This document shows, one piece after another, positions 1 to 12,349 of a stretch of 64,000 bases of DNA. Positions within the stretch are counted from its first letter, which is position 1; the number at the start of each line of letters is the position of its first letter. The DNA is from Tenrec ecaudatus. Taxonomy: Eukaryota; Chordata; Mammalia; Afrosoricida; Tenrecidae. Both the position numbers and the translations under genes were made by a program. Where the stretch lies: the NCBI RefSeq assembly GCF_050624435.1, contig NC_134531.1, forward strand, positions 251,858,812 through 251,922,811. The letters run 5' to 3'. The notes below the pieces were generated by a model that was not told the DNA's origin, did not search any database, and saw nothing but the letters and a program-made list of their open reading frames with translations.

Positions 1-70
1 TGTGGACTCAGCGTTTCCATTTCTTACACACACGCACACACACACATACACACACACACATACACACACT
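1..70. repeat. (CA/TA)n microsatellite
   Basis: Alternating CA with occasional TA units from about base 28 to 68. Simple sequence, no coding value. Confidence 0.9.
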
Positions 71-179
71 TTGGTTTCTTTAATTTATAGTACAGATTTC
101 TTTTTCTTTCTTTCTTTTTAATCATCATTCTTTTTCCTTTCTTTAGTTTCCTGAGGCCATTTGCAGGGGAAGTTGGGTT

Positions 180-1130
180 TTTTTCTTGAATCATTTTATT
201 GGGCGCTCGTACAATTCTTATCACAATCCATCCATCGTGTCAAGCACATTTGTGCATTTGTTGCCACCATCATTCTCAAAATATTTTCTTTCTACTTGAG
301 CCCTTGGTATCAGCTCTTCATTTTCCCTTCCCTCCCTAACCTGTCCCTCATGAACCCATGATAATTTATCAATTCTTTTGTCGTGTGTTACACTGTCAGC
401 CGTCTCACCTCACCCACCCTTCCATTATCTGTCCCCCAGGCAGGGGGTTATATGTAAATCATTGTAATTGGTTTCCCCTTTCCACCCCACCCTCCCTCCA
501 ACCTCCAGGTATCGCCACTCTCACCACTGGTCCTGAGGGGTTCATCTGTCCTGGATTCCCTGTGTTCCTAGTTCCTATCTGTATCAGTGTACATCCTCTG
601 GTCTAGCCAGATTTGTAACGTAGAATTGGGATCATGATAGTGGGCGGGGGCGGGAGGGAAGCATTAAAGAACCAGATGAGAGTTGTATGTTTCATCGTTG
701 CTACACTGCACCCTGACTGGCTCATCTCCTTCCAGTGACCCTTCAATAAGGGGATGTCCAGTTGCCTACAAATGGGCTTTGGGTCTTCACTCCATACTCC
801 TCTTCACTCACAATGATATGATTTTTTATTCTTTGATACCTGATAACTGATCCCTTCGGCACCTCATGATCACGCAGGCTGGTATGCTTCCTCCATGTGG
901 GCTTTCTTGCTTCTGAGCTAGATGGCCGCTTGTTTACCTTCAAGCCTTTAAGATCCCAGAGGTTATATCTTTTGATAGCTGGGCACCATCAGCTTTCTTC
1001 ACCACATTTGCTTATGCACCCACTTTGTCTTCAGGGATCATGTTGGGAAGGTGAGCATCATGGAATATCAGTATTTCCATTTCAAGCAAACATTTTGGCC
1101 TCAGCAAGCTTTCAGCATGATGGGTGCCCA
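180..1130 (-). mobile_element. L1-type LINE 3' end, 5'-truncated
   Basis: On the - strand this ends in the AATAAA-type tail (seen on + as TTTTATTGGGCGCTC). It contains the landmarks shared by all copies of this family here: 'tcctgaggggttcatctgtcctgg', the pyrimidine-rich block, 'gagctagatggccgcttg' and 'caccatcagctttcttcacc'. It is non-coding 3' UTR-like sequence, and the short ORFs across it are not genes. The similarity of the 'tagatggccgc...cttttaagacccc' segment to afrotherian L1 3' UTRs is from memory. Confidence 0.75.
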
Positions 1131-1270
1131 AAGCATTATACAAGAGTGCTAAACTTTCCATCGGTTTAAACATAAATGTTAATGGAAAGCCATAATTTTA
1201 TGAAGTTTAATTATGAATTTAATTCTCCGGCAGCCTTTTAAGCAGGATAAAATCGAATCAAGAGAATTTC

Positions 1271-2381
1271 TTTTTTTTTTAAATTTATTTATTTATTTTA
1301 ACAATTTATTGGGGCTGATACAATTCTTTTCACAGTTCATACATATACATACATCAATTGTATAAAGTACATCCATACATTCCCTGCCCCAATCATTCTC
1401 AAGGCATTTGCTCTCCACTTAAGCCCCTTGCATCAGGTCCTCTTTCCTCCCCCCTCCCTTCCCATTCCCCCCTCCCTCATATGCCCTTGGTAATTTATAC
1501 ATCGTTATTTTGTCATATCTTGCCCTATCCGGAGTCTCCCTTCCCCCCTTCTCTGCTGTCCCTCTCCCAGGGAAGAGGTCACATGTGGATCCTTGTAATC
1601 AGTTCCCCCTTTCCAACCCACTCACCCTCCACTCTCCCAGCGTCGTCCCTCACACCCTTGGTCCTGAAGGTATCATCCACCCTGGATTCCCTGTACCTCC
1701 AACCCTCATATGTACCAGTGTACAGCCTCTGTCCTATCCAGCCCTGCAAGGTAGAATTCGGATCATGGTAGTTGGGGGGAGGAAGCATCCAGGATCTGGG
1801 GGAAAGCTGTGTTCTTCATCGATACTACCTCACACCCTAATTAACCCATCTCCTCTCCTAAACCCCTCTATGAGGGGATCTCCATTGGCCGACACTTGGG
1901 CCTTGGGTCTCCACTCTGCATTTCCCCCTTCATTTAATATGATATATATACATATATACACATACATATATACATATACACATATATACACATACATACA
2001 CACACATATCTTTTTTTTTTTTTTTGCATGATGCCTTATACCTGGTCCCTTGGGCACCTCGTGATCGCACTGGTCAGTGTGCTTCTTCCATGTGGGCTTA
2101 TTTGCTTCTGAGCTAGATGGCCGCGTGTTCACCTTCAAGCCTTTAAGACCCCAGACACTATCTCTTTTGATAGCCGGGCACCATCAGCTTTCTTCACCAC
2201 ATTTGCTTATGCACCCATTTGTCTTCAGCGATCCTATCATGGAGGTGTGCAGTCAATGATATGATTTTTTGTTCTTTGATGCCTGGTAACTGATCCCTTT
2301 GGGACCACTCGCTCACTCAGGCTGGTGTGTTCTTCCATGTGGACTTTGTTGCTTCTGAGCTAGATGGCCGCTTGTTTATCA
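1271..2381 (-). mobile_element. L1-type LINE 3' end with 15-bp target-site duplication
   Basis: It is flanked by perfect direct repeats AATCAAGAGAATTTC at 1256-1270 and 2382-2396. The T-run right after the left repeat is the poly(A) of a - strand insertion. The element is 5'-truncated and carries two copies of the 'ctagatggccgc' block 247 bases apart (2113 and 2360). It also includes a TATACA-type microsatellite at about 1940-2008. It belongs to the same young subfamily as the copy at 41826-42154. Confidence 0.85.
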
Positions 2382-2396
2382 AATCAAGAGAATTTC

Positions 2397-3057
2397 ATAC
2401 ATTGAATTGTAACTGGGATGAATCTTGGATTTACCAATTAGATTCAGAGATCCAGGATCCAATCAAAACAGTGATTTCTGAAAGGCTCTGTCAGGCCAGG
2501 TCCATTCAGAACACTATGGAACGGATTTAAGCAAAACCACTGAAGTAATCTTGATAGATTTCCTCAAAGGACAATCATGGAGATTTTACTTATTAAGAAA
2601 ACTCAAAACTGTATTGATGAGAAAAGGCCAGGAAAGTTGTGCCAAGAAGTTCTTCCCCATCACAACACTACACCTTTTCATTCTTCCAGGGCAGCAAGTT
2701 CTGACCTAGATGAATTTGGTTGGGAAATCTTATTCCTTCCACCCTACGGTCCTTTCAGCCTCATTTTTTTTTTAAACTAAAATCTCAAAGAACATTGAAA
2801 AGGAATATGCCCCGAGTCCGTCAAGGAGGCCCACACTGTCATTTTGACAGGGTGTAACTAGAAGACTGCAGACTTCTTCCGACAGGATTAGAGATGGAAG
2901 TACAGTCTTTAGTTATGTGTAGACCCGGGGAGAAGTTATGATCAGAAGCAATCGCTGTGCGTTGTGTCATATTTGTTTAACATAGATTTCTATGATTTTC
3001 TTAAACTTCTTTTGTTCTTACCCTCATGTATTCCACCCTTGCTAGTCCCCTAAAGAG
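2397..3057. other. Intergenic, nothing recognised
   Basis: No conserved ORF, RNA gene or clear repeat family seen. Short ORFs here lack codon structure or family similarity. Confidence 0.6.
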
Positions 3058-3145
3058 TTACAGTCTGGGAGACTCACAGAGGCAGTTTAATACGGTTGCT
3101 ATGAGTCAGAATCAACTCGATGGTGGTGAGTTTGGTTTTAGTTGG
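3058..3145 (+). mobile_element. AfroSINE, 3' half
   Basis: Shows the SINE tail: 'acagtctgggagactcacag', then 'gctatgagtcagaatcaact' and 'cgatggtggtgagtttggtt'. The tRNA-like head is missing. 3146-4019 holds nothing I recognise. Confidence 0.75.
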
Positions 3146-4019
3146 AATGTAAAGGCACAAACAAAACATAGGAATATCTTTGAAGCAAAATAAAGAGACC
3201 TGATGGTGGAGGAGGATGGACAAGAGAAATCATTGGCATCTGGAGGGAGGGGAAATGGTACCAGAAAAACTTCCCCATAAATCCCCCAACAAAGACTATG
3301 AAGATGCCATTCCTCAGGGTAAGCTAGAAAGTCAAGACCACAGTCAAGGGAACTCCCAGCTGATCCCCTTGCCACAGCAAGGTAAAAGGGCGGGAGGGGG
3401 CGGAGCAGGACTCCAGCGAAGTCCCTCTTCAGCTACACTGAGCACTCGAAAGGACAACCAAGAATGAGCCAGGCCGCCTTGAGTGACGTTGGACATTGTA
3501 TACCGCCCACAGCCAAGGGTGCTGTCCATGGACTCTGGTGCGAACGGCATGCTCCTGAGTTGGACAGTGTGCACCATCTACAGAGTACATGCGATCACCT
3601 CACGAGCAGCATTGTTCCGGCTTCTGTGCATCCACACTTTGACCTAAGGTTTGGTGTAGATACTTTTCATTCGTTAAATTGCTTTTCTGAAACCCTAACA
3701 GCCTTTCCAATGTTCAGATGTGTATAAACACCTCCATTGGGCTATGACCGGGCAACCTTGGAGAACGGTATTCTCTCTACTCCCACTCTCAAGAAAGATC
3801 CGTTAGGGATTTTACCACACTGTAGCAATTCATAAAGTGCACATTCATAACTGCTCACAGGCTTTATCATTTCTATTATAAAGTGTTCTTTTGCTTGACA
3901 ATGAGTGCAAAGACTATTACACATTATACTGCCAGTACAGTCAAAGAGATTACATTCAGTATCATCCTTACATCATTACAATAGGCATCATTCAAGTATT
4001 TTAATCCCTTGGATTTATT

Positions 4020-4709
4020 GTTCTTGTGCTTGTTGCCAGATGTCACTGAGTCAGTTCTGATCCAAAGCTACTGTGTTAGATCAGGTTGACCAGAGAAACA
4101 AATCCAGTGACACTCACAGGTGTACAAGAAAGAGATTTATATCAGAAAGTAATTATGCATCAAGAAAGCATCTCAGAGCAGTCCAACTGAAATCCATAGA
4201 TCCAGTACTAGGCCATAAGTGCCTCTTCAGAATCATGCATCCACAGGCAATGACACAGACTGCAGGATGACTACAGGCCCGTGGGTGCAGAGTTGAGTGA
4301 ACCTAAGGCCCGTGGAAACATGGCAGGTTTCCAGCAGCTTCAGGGTCAGTGGTCGAGAGAGTAATGAAGGAGAGAGAGGTCTTTCTCCCTCCCAGGGTCC
4401 TCCTTCTGAGAAGGCCACACTCCAAAAGTACAGCATCAGGCTGTGACCTGAATGACAGATTTATTTCCACCCCTAGCTAGAGGTGTCTAGTTGACATAAA
4501 GTAATCAAACTACCATAGCCACCCTGTGCACCACAGAATGAAGCGCTGCTCATTCCCGTGTCTCTGTTCCCTTGCTGGAGCCCATTGTAACAGCCCCTAT
4601 ATCAATCCGTCTCATTGAAGGCCTTCTTTTATTTTCACTGCCCTTCCACTTTACCAAGCAGGATGCTCCCCTTCAGGGACTGGTCTCTCCTGAAAACATG
4701 TCCAAAGTA
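4020..4709 (-). mobile_element. RTE-type LINE 3' region, split by an LTR
   Basis: The two pieces (4020-4071 and 4516-4709) join into one RTE (BovB-like) 3' region: a 'gtcactgagtcagttctgat' start, then 'accctgtgcaccacagaat', 'caatccgtctcattgaaggc', 'caggatgctccccttcaggg' and 'acatgtccaaagta'. The LTR at 4072-4515 interrupts it. A short - strand AfroSINE piece (4711-4785) follows. 4786-5224 holds nothing recognised. Confidence 0.65.
4072..4515 (-). mobile_element. Solo LTR, ERVL-like, inserted in an RTE LINE
   Basis: On the - strand it runs from TGGTAGTTTGATTACTTTAT to a terminal TCAACCTGATCTAACACA, a TG...CA element. Its 3' end matches the LTR at 13259-13756 (ATAAA-type poly(A) signal, then 'gtgagtgtc...ggatttgtttc'). 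Flanks AGCTAC (4066-4071) and AGCCAC (4517-4522) look like a decayed target duplication, with one base unaccounted for at the right edge. Confidence 0.65.
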
Positions 4710-5224
4710 GGCCGGTGGTTTCAAACTGCTGACCTTGCAGTTAGCAGCCCAACTTGTAATGGCTATGCCTCCAGGGCTCCTCTTCGATGTACCAGTATAT
4801 TCTCAATAGTCTTGCAGATAGTTACATTAATATCCCCAAATTACAATGTCTCAAGTCCCCACTCGCTCTGCTAAAACTACATGTAGATCCCAACCCTACC
4901 CCATCCCATCCCCAGCAATTACATGAATTGCTTGTAAATGAGGAGTCTTATTGATCTAAAAATGATAATTTGACAGTTGTCGGGAGCTGACAAAATGGTT
5001 ATGTGGTTGCTGGTAACACGGAAGATCATGCCTTGCACGTTCCTACTTCCATGTCACTCTCTTCCTTGGCAGTGTGCTAGCCCTCAACCCAGTGAAACGC
5101 CACCCACTCTCCAAGGCTCCCCTGTGAAGATGACAGTCTCCGGCCATCGCATTCAGATCTATTTCAAGGTATACCCTAGGGACCTCCTTCGCATGATGTA
5201 GGTTTGTTTATCTGATCATCTCTA

Positions 5225-5335
5225 ATAAACTTCCTGAGCGCAAAGCCGTTCCTTATTTATCTTCAGATCTTATTATAGCATCCACAATCATATATTAGGC
5301 ATGGTAGACATTACTGAATACTTGTTTAATTAGAT
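5225..5335 (+). mobile_element. Possible L2-like 3' end
   Basis: 'taataaacttcctgagcgca' followed by 'tattaggcatggtagacatt' and 'actgaatacttg' resembles the L2 tail (cut-off pattern 'aaactccttgagggcagg ... tgctgaataaatg'). Degraded; similarity judged by eye. 5336-5805 holds nothing clear. Confidence 0.35.
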
Positions 5336-5805
5336 TAGGGACTATCGTTCTGTACTCAACCTGCGTGAAAGAGACTGTTGTGCTAACAGAGAGCACTCTT
5401 TTCAGTGCAAAGTCTTCAATATGGACTTGATTGTTTTTGTTACACTGGGATTGTCACACCTCCCCCAAGTCCCACAGCCCCCAAACCCACACAGTTACGA
5501 TTGCATTTGCTTGCAAACGATAGAGACCTGAATATTGTAGATTTAACCAAATCGAGACTTTATTTTATTTTCCCCCTGAACATGACCGTTAGGGCTGGTA
5601 TGATCGGTTTAAGTGGCCATTGGGTCCCCGGCTCCTTTTCCCTCTCTACCATCCTTACCATACGGCTGCTGTCTGTGTGTTGAAAACAGACCTCCTGCAC
5701 CCACCAGAAACACAGCATATCTTAAAGGCAGGAGGACAATGGGCTAACGCCAGCCCAGGCTATTCCATTCTTTTTAAAAGCTTTCCTGGAAGCTTACTAT
5801 TATGA

Positions 5806-6185
5806 ATTGAATTATGCTCCCCCCCAAAAAAAATAGGCATTAAAAATCCCAACTCTTATACCTGGGGTTATAATTCAATGTGGGAATTGCTTTTATTTAT
5901 TATGTCAAGGAGAGGGCATTCATTTGAGTGTGTCTAAAAGCAATCTCTTTTGAGGGGGAGAAAAAGCATATTAAGCAAGCAAGCAAGCAAGCACAAAGGA
6001 GGGGAAGGCACACTTCACACGATAATCAAGAAGCCTAGAAAGAGAAGCAGAAGAACCAAGCACACTTCCCCTTGACACAGGGCTGCCCTGAGAACTGGCA
6101 CCTCAACCTGGGCTTCCAGACTCCCAACCCGTGAGAAAATAACTTAGGTTCGCCCAAGTTATTTAGTACTGCGATGAATGGAGAC
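5806..6185 (+). mobile_element. Solo LTR, MLT1/MaLR-like
   Basis: Starts with 'gaattgaattatgctccccc', has 'acctggggttataattcaat' and 'aatctcttttgag', and near its end 'ttccagactcccaacccgtg' then 'agaaaataactta', the order seen in MLT1-type LTRs. An (AAGC)n stretch lies at 5972-5992. Boundaries approximate. Confidence 0.5.
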
Positions 6186-6439
6186 ACCTGCCTAATGGGA
6201 TTTTTTTTTTTTACGTTGTATCTGCCAGAATTTGGTCAGATGGCTACCTCTAGCTATAAGTGACCTTGGATACATGCATATATTTAATTTGATACATTGA
6301 TATCGCAAACAAAAATCAGAATTCTGCTAGAATGGAAGTAGGGGGAAAGAAATACTGGATCCGTAGCTGGGTGGTAGCCACGCCTCTTCAAAACAAGTAG
6401 CAAAAAGCAGGGGGCATTTTTAACACTGGTGGGCTTACG

Positions 6440-6850
6440 AGGAAATGTCAGTGTGTGACCTTAACCACTCCTGTGCAGCCTTAACCTCTCGTTAAGCTGA
6501 GACTGAGAATAGCAATGACTCCTTCAGGACTAAGGGAAGACATGACGGTACGATACGAAGTGTAGCTGGCAGGGAATTTTGACTTCTGGTGCACTGAGGT
6601 ACGCAGAGTTAAATGATACTTAGAACAATGATACTTGTCACTCACATTAATTGAGGAGTAACTCTGTAGTCGGCGCAGAAAGAAAGCCTGGATGTTTATC
6701 ATTCAGTCTTCACTCTCTCTATGCTTTGCTACGTGGCCAGTTCTACTCCACAGATACAGAAAGGAAGGAGAAGCAGAAACCAACATCACACAGTTAGTAA
6801 ATGGCATGTGAACCCAGAATGGCTAAAAGTTCAGCACATTTAACCAGAGA
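6440..6850. mobile_element. MIR fragments
   Basis: 'tgtgtgaccttaaccactcc' (about 6450) resembles the MIR core on +. 'acatcacacagttagtaaat' and 'gaacccagaatggct' (about 6784-6826) resemble a MIR on -. Both are old and partial. 6851-7154 holds a GGCAAG-type short repeat at about 6960 and nothing else recognised. Confidence 0.45.
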
Positions 6851-7154
6851 AATGGCAGGATGTTTAAAACTCTGAAAACCTGAGGAAGTTAAACAACCTT
6901 ATTAAAAATGCTTCCACTTTGTCTGACAATCAAGATGCCTCCTGGAAACATAATCTGTGGTCAAGGGCAAGGGCAAGGGCGAGGACGGGAATGAAAGAAA
7001 AGTTTTAGAAAAGAAGGTAGTGACTAAACATAGATACACCTGGAATCTAAAACAGGAAAGGTTGTTTTAATCCCAAGGCTCATGATTCTTTTACTCAAAC
7101 ATTATTCATTCATTAAAACTTTACTGAAAAGCCACTGTTTCATCGATTAGCAAG

Positions 7155-7722
7155 TGTGTTAGACAATGTTCTCTCGAGAAACACAACCACAATGTGAATA
7201 ATTTTATATGTATAGTTGTATAGATAGATAGATATATAATATAAGAAATAGATAGTTAATTAAATTATAAGGCAGTACAAATGGCTCAGTGCAACTCACT
7301 CTGAGACAGCTGTGAGGCACTGGCAGTCCTTCAAGTCCTGAGGGCCGCCGGGGAGTCCTCTGTGGAGCAATTCAGGCTATGCGGGCACAGGCAGCAAACA
7401 GCAAGGCAGGTCACCAACAGTCAGCCAGATGACTGTTGGGTCTAACAGTCCCCAGCTCAAGAGATGTACATTCCAATGGTGTGGCGAAGCAGGTCTTGAA
7501 CGAACCTCAAATTACAGCAACACAGTCCACGGGTTAGGTGTTCCACAAGTAGTGTAGCTTGCAAATTGAGGCCAGAACAAGCAAGGTAGCCACCCACTGG
7601 TCTGATGATCAAAGAGCAAGAGACAAAAAAGGCGAGGCTTGCCAAGCCATTTATCTCTCTGCCCTTCAATTAATCCCACATGTGTTTATCGGCCAGGTTG
7701 ACACAATAAACTAACTACCTCA
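7155..7722 (-). mobile_element. 3' LTR of ERV-L provirus
   Basis: On the - strand the LTR begins TGAGGTAGTTAGTTTATTGT and ends in CA next to host DNA. It aligns along its length with the LTR at 12350-12898, with roughly 7% substitutions by eye plus small indels, including a GATA microsatellite difference. A purine-rich stretch just upstream on the - strand (GGCAAGGAGCGGAT, 7723-7736) fits the polypurine tract. Host flank GCAAG (7150-7154) pairs with GCACG (12899-12903) as a 4/5 target duplication. Confidence 0.9.
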
Positions 7723-8141
7723 ATCCGCTCCTTGCCAACCCAGCACCTGTACACATTTCTTTAGCCATATATAATTTCTGTATATTAATGAAATCACACT
7801 TATACTTATCACCAAACACCTATCATACATATAAATGAGTCCAATTGTATCTGATATATCATACTTGAACAAAAGAGAGATATTCAATAAGCACATATAA
7901 AGAAAATACACTGACAATTACAAACCTTGCATTTGCAATTGATCACATGGTCGTAAATGATAGGTCCCCATTCTGTATTACCTTTGCCCTCAGCAAGCAC
8001 CTCCACTGGCTGTGGTTTTTTTGCCTGGTGGGGTGACCCAGACTTTCATTCCTGAGGGAATGTCTCATTATATGTCCTGTCAGGATTGGGTTGCTGTACC
8101 TTACCATTTACTTTAATAACAGGGCATGGCAACACTAAGAG

Positions 8142-10646
8142 TCAGCCTATGGGATCTCCTGGATTCCAGACATATTCTTCTTTACCTCCATTATGTAACA
8201 CCAGTCCAATTTCTCCTTGGTAATCAGGATCAATCACACCACTTAGTACAGTGACACCCTTCCTGACCTGTTGATCCAAAGGCACGAGAAGCCCAAAGTG
8301 GCCAGGGGGCATTCTCAGCTGCCAGTTCAGTGGAATCTGTGCTGTGTTTCCAGGTGGGAGAGTTCCTTCCTTCGGGACCAGGACCTCCAGGCCTGAGGAG
8401 CACAGGGTTGCTGGGACAGGAAGCAAAAATGCTGCAAGGGGATCACTAGGAGTAATAGTGAGTGGTGCCATTCCAGCTTCCACCCCTTGGCTCCTGGACC
8501 CATGAATTCTGGCTATTGGAGACACAGCACCATATATTGGCCGCTGGTTTAGAGCGTATACAGCTTCCTGGAGAACATTGCCCCAGCCCTGCAAGTTGTT
8601 GCCACCTAGTTGGCACCATAATTGTGTCTTTAGGAGCCCATTCCATCGTTCTATCAAGCCGGCAGCTTCAGGATGATGAGGAACATGATATGACCAGTGG
8701 ATTCCATGGGAATGGGACCATTGCCTCACTGCATTTGCTGTGAAGTGAGTTCCTTGATCTGAAGCAATGCTATGTGGGATGCCATGCCAGTGAATGAGGC
8801 ATTCTGTAAGTCTATGAATGGTAGTTTTGGCAGAAGCATGGCATGCAGGGAAGGCAAATCCATATCCAGAGTAGGTGTCTACTCCAGTAAGAACAAAACG
8901 CTGTCTCCTCCATGATGGAAGTGCTCCTATGTAATCAACCTGCCACCAAGTTGCTGGTTGATCTTCCTGAAGAATGGCCCAATCTCATATATACCACTTC
9001 CACTTAACAATGGAGTGTTGCTGCGCAGTCCAACTTTATGATTCTGTGGGTCAGACACTACCCAGTTCATGATGGGCAGCTCAGGCTTCATGGTGACTTG
9101 GTGGCCCATGGTGAGGTGTTCAGTCTCCACCAAGGCCCAGTAACAGGCCAACAGCTGTTTTTCAAAGGGGAAGTAGTTGTCTGCAGATGATGGCAAGACT
9201 TTACTCCAAAATCCCAACGGTCTACACTGTGATTCACCAATAGGGGGTCTGCTAAAGACTCCACACTGCATCTTTATCTACAACTGACACCTCTAGCACC
9301 ATTGGGTCAGCTGGATCATATGGTCCCAGTGGAAAAGCAGCTTGCACGTCAGCCTGAACCTGTTGAAGAGTCTTTTCTTGTTCTAAGCCCCACTCAAAAT
9401 CGGAGGCTTTTCATGTCATTTGATAAATAGGTCGAAGTAGAACACCCAAGTGAGGGATATGTTGCCTCCAAAATCCGAAGAGGCCCACTAGGCGTTGTGC
9501 CTCTTTTTTAGTCATTGGGGGAGCTAAATGCAGTAGCTTATCCTTTACTTTAGTAGGAATATCTCGACATGCCCCACACCACTGGACCCCTAGAAATTTT
9601 ACTGAAGCGAAAGGTACCAGAATCTTTGTTGGGTTAATTTCCCAACCTCTTGTATGCAGATGTTGTACCAATGAATCTAGAGTCTTTGACACATCCTCCT
9701 TAGTGGGTCCAATCAGCATATCATCAACATAATGGACCAGTGTGACATTTTGTGGAATATATAGGTGATCAAGGTCCCTTCAAACTAAATTATGGCACAG
9801 GGCAGAAGAGTTAATGTATCACTTGGGGAGAGTTGTGAAAGTGTATTGTTGCCCCTGCCAGCTGAAGGCAAACTGCTTCTGGTGGTCCTTTGAGCCTGGT
9901 ATTTAGAAGAAGGTATTAGCCAGATCAATAGCTGCATACCAAGTACCAGGAGAAGTATTAATTTGCTCAAGCAATGAAATCATTTCTGGAATGGCAGCTG
10001 CAATTGGAGTCACCACCTGGTTAAGTTTAAGATAATCCACTGTCATTCTCCAGGATCCATCTGTCTTTTTTACAGGCCAAATAGGTGAGTTAAATGGGAA
10101 TGTAGTAGGAATCACCACCCCTGCATCTTTCAAGTTTTTGATGGTGGCACTGATCTCTATAATCCCTCCAGGGATGCGGTACTGCTTTGGGTTTACTATT
10201 TTCCTAGGTAATGGCAGTTCTAATGGTGTCCACTTGGCCTTTCCTACCATAATAGTCCTTATTCCACATTTCAGGGATCCAATATGGGGGTTCTGCCAGT
10301 TACTAAGTATGTCTATTCCAATGATGCATTCTGGAACTAGGGAAATAACCACAGGATGGGCCTGGGGGCCCACTGGACCCACAGTGAGGCATCCCTGAGC
10401 TAAAACTCCATTGATAACTTGACCTCCATAAGCCCCCACTCTGACTGGTGGGCCTTCGAAACACTTTGGTTCTCCTGGAATTAGAGTCAGTTCTAAGCCA
10501 GTGTCCAATAATCCCCGAAAAGTTTGATTATTTGCTTTCCCCCAATGAACAGTCACTCTTGTGAAAGGTCTCAGGTCTCTTTGGGTAAGCCTAGAAGAAA
10601 GACGAACAGTAGAGACCTCCGATGATGTAGCAGGGTCCTCCTTCAA
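8142..10646 (-). pseudogene. ERV-L pol remnant: protease, RT, RNase H, integrase, dUTPase
   Basis: Dead polymerase gene of a class III (ERV-L) endogenous retrovirus. In order along the - strand: an aspartyl protease with LLDTG (about 10,500); the RT fingers and palm start (10200-9905), ending at an in-frame stop near 9903; the RT catalytic YVDD at 9731-9720; the RT thumb (9719-9411); RNase H (about 9271-8990, 'FWSKVLPSSADNYFPFEK'); an integrase core with catalytic-type D, D and E positions (about 8880-8640, 'AAGLIERWNG'); then a dUTPase-like segment ('GVIDPDYQGEIGLVLHN', about 8240). Protease/RT and integrase/dUTPase share one reading frame, and RNase H is displaced, so at least two frameshifts plus stops kill it. 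A dUTPase after integrase is diagnostic of ERV-L. No env is seen between 8142 and 7723. Confidence 0.9.
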
Positions 10647-10649
10647 AGG

Positions 10650-12330
10650 GACCCGGCCTTCCCCTCATTCAAGGGGTTGTGGGTCTGTAAACTGGCTCAG
10701 AGCTGGGGATTGGTTGAGCGATCGTGACTGTCTATTCTGCTGTTAATATGATCTACCATGATTCCGCCTGTATAGATCACATACATATTTAGTAGGTTTC
10801 CCATCTATTTCATTCCTAGGGACACCGTGACTAAGTAGCCAAAGCCATAATTCCACATGAGACAGATTGCTTTGATTACTACTGAAACCTTATTGTCTAT
10901 TATAACCACACCCGCCTTGTCTGTTGATTCAGTGCTGACACCTGCCCCCTGCCATCATGAGGACCAATCAGCCCCATTGTGGGCAAATGCCGAAGTTCGC
11001 TTAGGGCAGTGCCCACTGTTAATCCTGGTGCACATAAAATAGCAATTACAGGAGTCTTAAGAGCTGCTGGGGCCCACCTCACAAACTTGTTCCTTATGGT
11101 TGTGGTAAAGGGTATGTCCTCAGGACACCCCCACTTTGGGTCTATGAGAATATCCTGATAGATCCGTTCCAATATACCAATTTCTCTAAGCTTTTGGATG
11201 CCTTAGGTAGGTCAGATACTTCAAGTTGGTCTAATCTTGGCCATCTGGAAGTCCATGCTTCAGCGAACCAACCAAATAAAGAATTAGATCCTCTCTTAGC
11301 CTCTCTCGCAGAGACATTGAAAGAAGAGTCTGTGCTTAGGGGTCCCATATCCAGAAACTCAGACCAGTCTAATATTATATTTCATGCACCAGTATCCCAC
11401 ACCCTTAGTAACCATTCCCAGGGATATCCCCCAGGTTTCTGTTTGTACGTATTTGAAAACTCAAGCAGATCTTTATGAGTATAGTGCACTTCTTCTTGGG
11501 TAATCATCTCAACCTCACCTTTAGGAACTTTCTGAGACTTAATTTTAGTGACAAGTCTAGCAGAAATAATGGGTGGCGAGGGTGTTTCTTGGGTGCTCTC
11601 AGCAATATCTTATGAGGCATCTCCCTCAGGCAATGCTACTGATGCAGCCCCACCTGGCATTTCAATTTGAACAGTTTGACTAAGCTGCTCAGGTGTGGAT
11701 TGTTTTATTGATAGCGAATTAATACCTTTAGCTGGGAGGGGTGGATCTATTGCCTGGGGCTCAATATCCTCCTCTTCTGGATCATCAGCCCATATGTTCC
11801 CATCCCATGCTTCAGGGTCCCAACTTTTTCTGATCAATGCCCTCACTTTGGCATCAGATACTACTCTAGATCTGCAATTCAGCTGCCGTTGTAGTTCAGC
11901 CACTTGCATAATGAGACTCTGGACCTGGTTCTCAGCAATGTCAGCTCTTTTACTAGAGAAGAGAAGGCTCTCCTTTGTAGCACAGATGGAAGCTTTCATA
12001 TCCCTTAGTCTGCACCTGAGGGATGCTTCTGAGGCTTTCCCTCTCCTTAATCACACTTTCCATTGTAAGAAGGACCAGCCAGCCAGCTTCCTTATACTTG
12101 TCATCCTGACAAACCTGGAAAATATCAAAGATACGATCCCTCGGAGCCTCCCCTTCAACCAGCACCTCATCTATCGATGGTGCTATTGTAGATATTAACT
12201 TTGCTATTTGACACCATGGATTAGTAAGGGTAGCAGTTTGGGTATAGAAGTAGCATTATTAGTCCTGTTAAGACTAATCAGGCTGGAGAGCCAATTTAAG
12301 AAGCCTATATTTATGATTTCATTTCTCTAG
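10650..12330 (-). pseudogene. ERV-L gag remnant
   Basis: Lies between the primer site and pol on the - strand, where gag belongs. Open stretches at 12165-11953, 11999-11610 (coiled-coil-like 'QVQSLIMQVAELQRQL', then an acidic linker), 11348-11142 and 11172-10900 are in different frames, so gag is broken by frameshifts and stops. I assign it by position and by ERV-L gag character (helical, no zinc knuckle seen), not by a motif search. Confidence 0.7.
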
Positions 12331-12333
12331 GAT

Positions 12334-12347
12334 CACTCCTGGTACCA
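12334..12347 (-). other. Retroviral primer-binding site, tRNA-Leu type
   Basis: The - strand reads TGGTACCAGGAGTG, two bases after the 5' LTR. It is the complement of a tRNA-Leu(UAA) 3' end with CCA (tRNA sequence from memory). Leu primers give ERV-L its name, so this supports the family call independently of pol. Confidence 0.85.
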
Positions 12348-12349
12348 AA

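Noticed and set aside
1358-1771. Proline/serine-rich ORF repeated at 41895-42289
   Set aside because: The similarity between the two loci comes from their being copies of the same L1 3' end, not from a gene.
8142-8729. 195-codon ORF on - as a host gene
   Set aside because: It is the integrase end plus dUTPase of the ERV-L provirus, flanked by the rest of pol and by LTRs.
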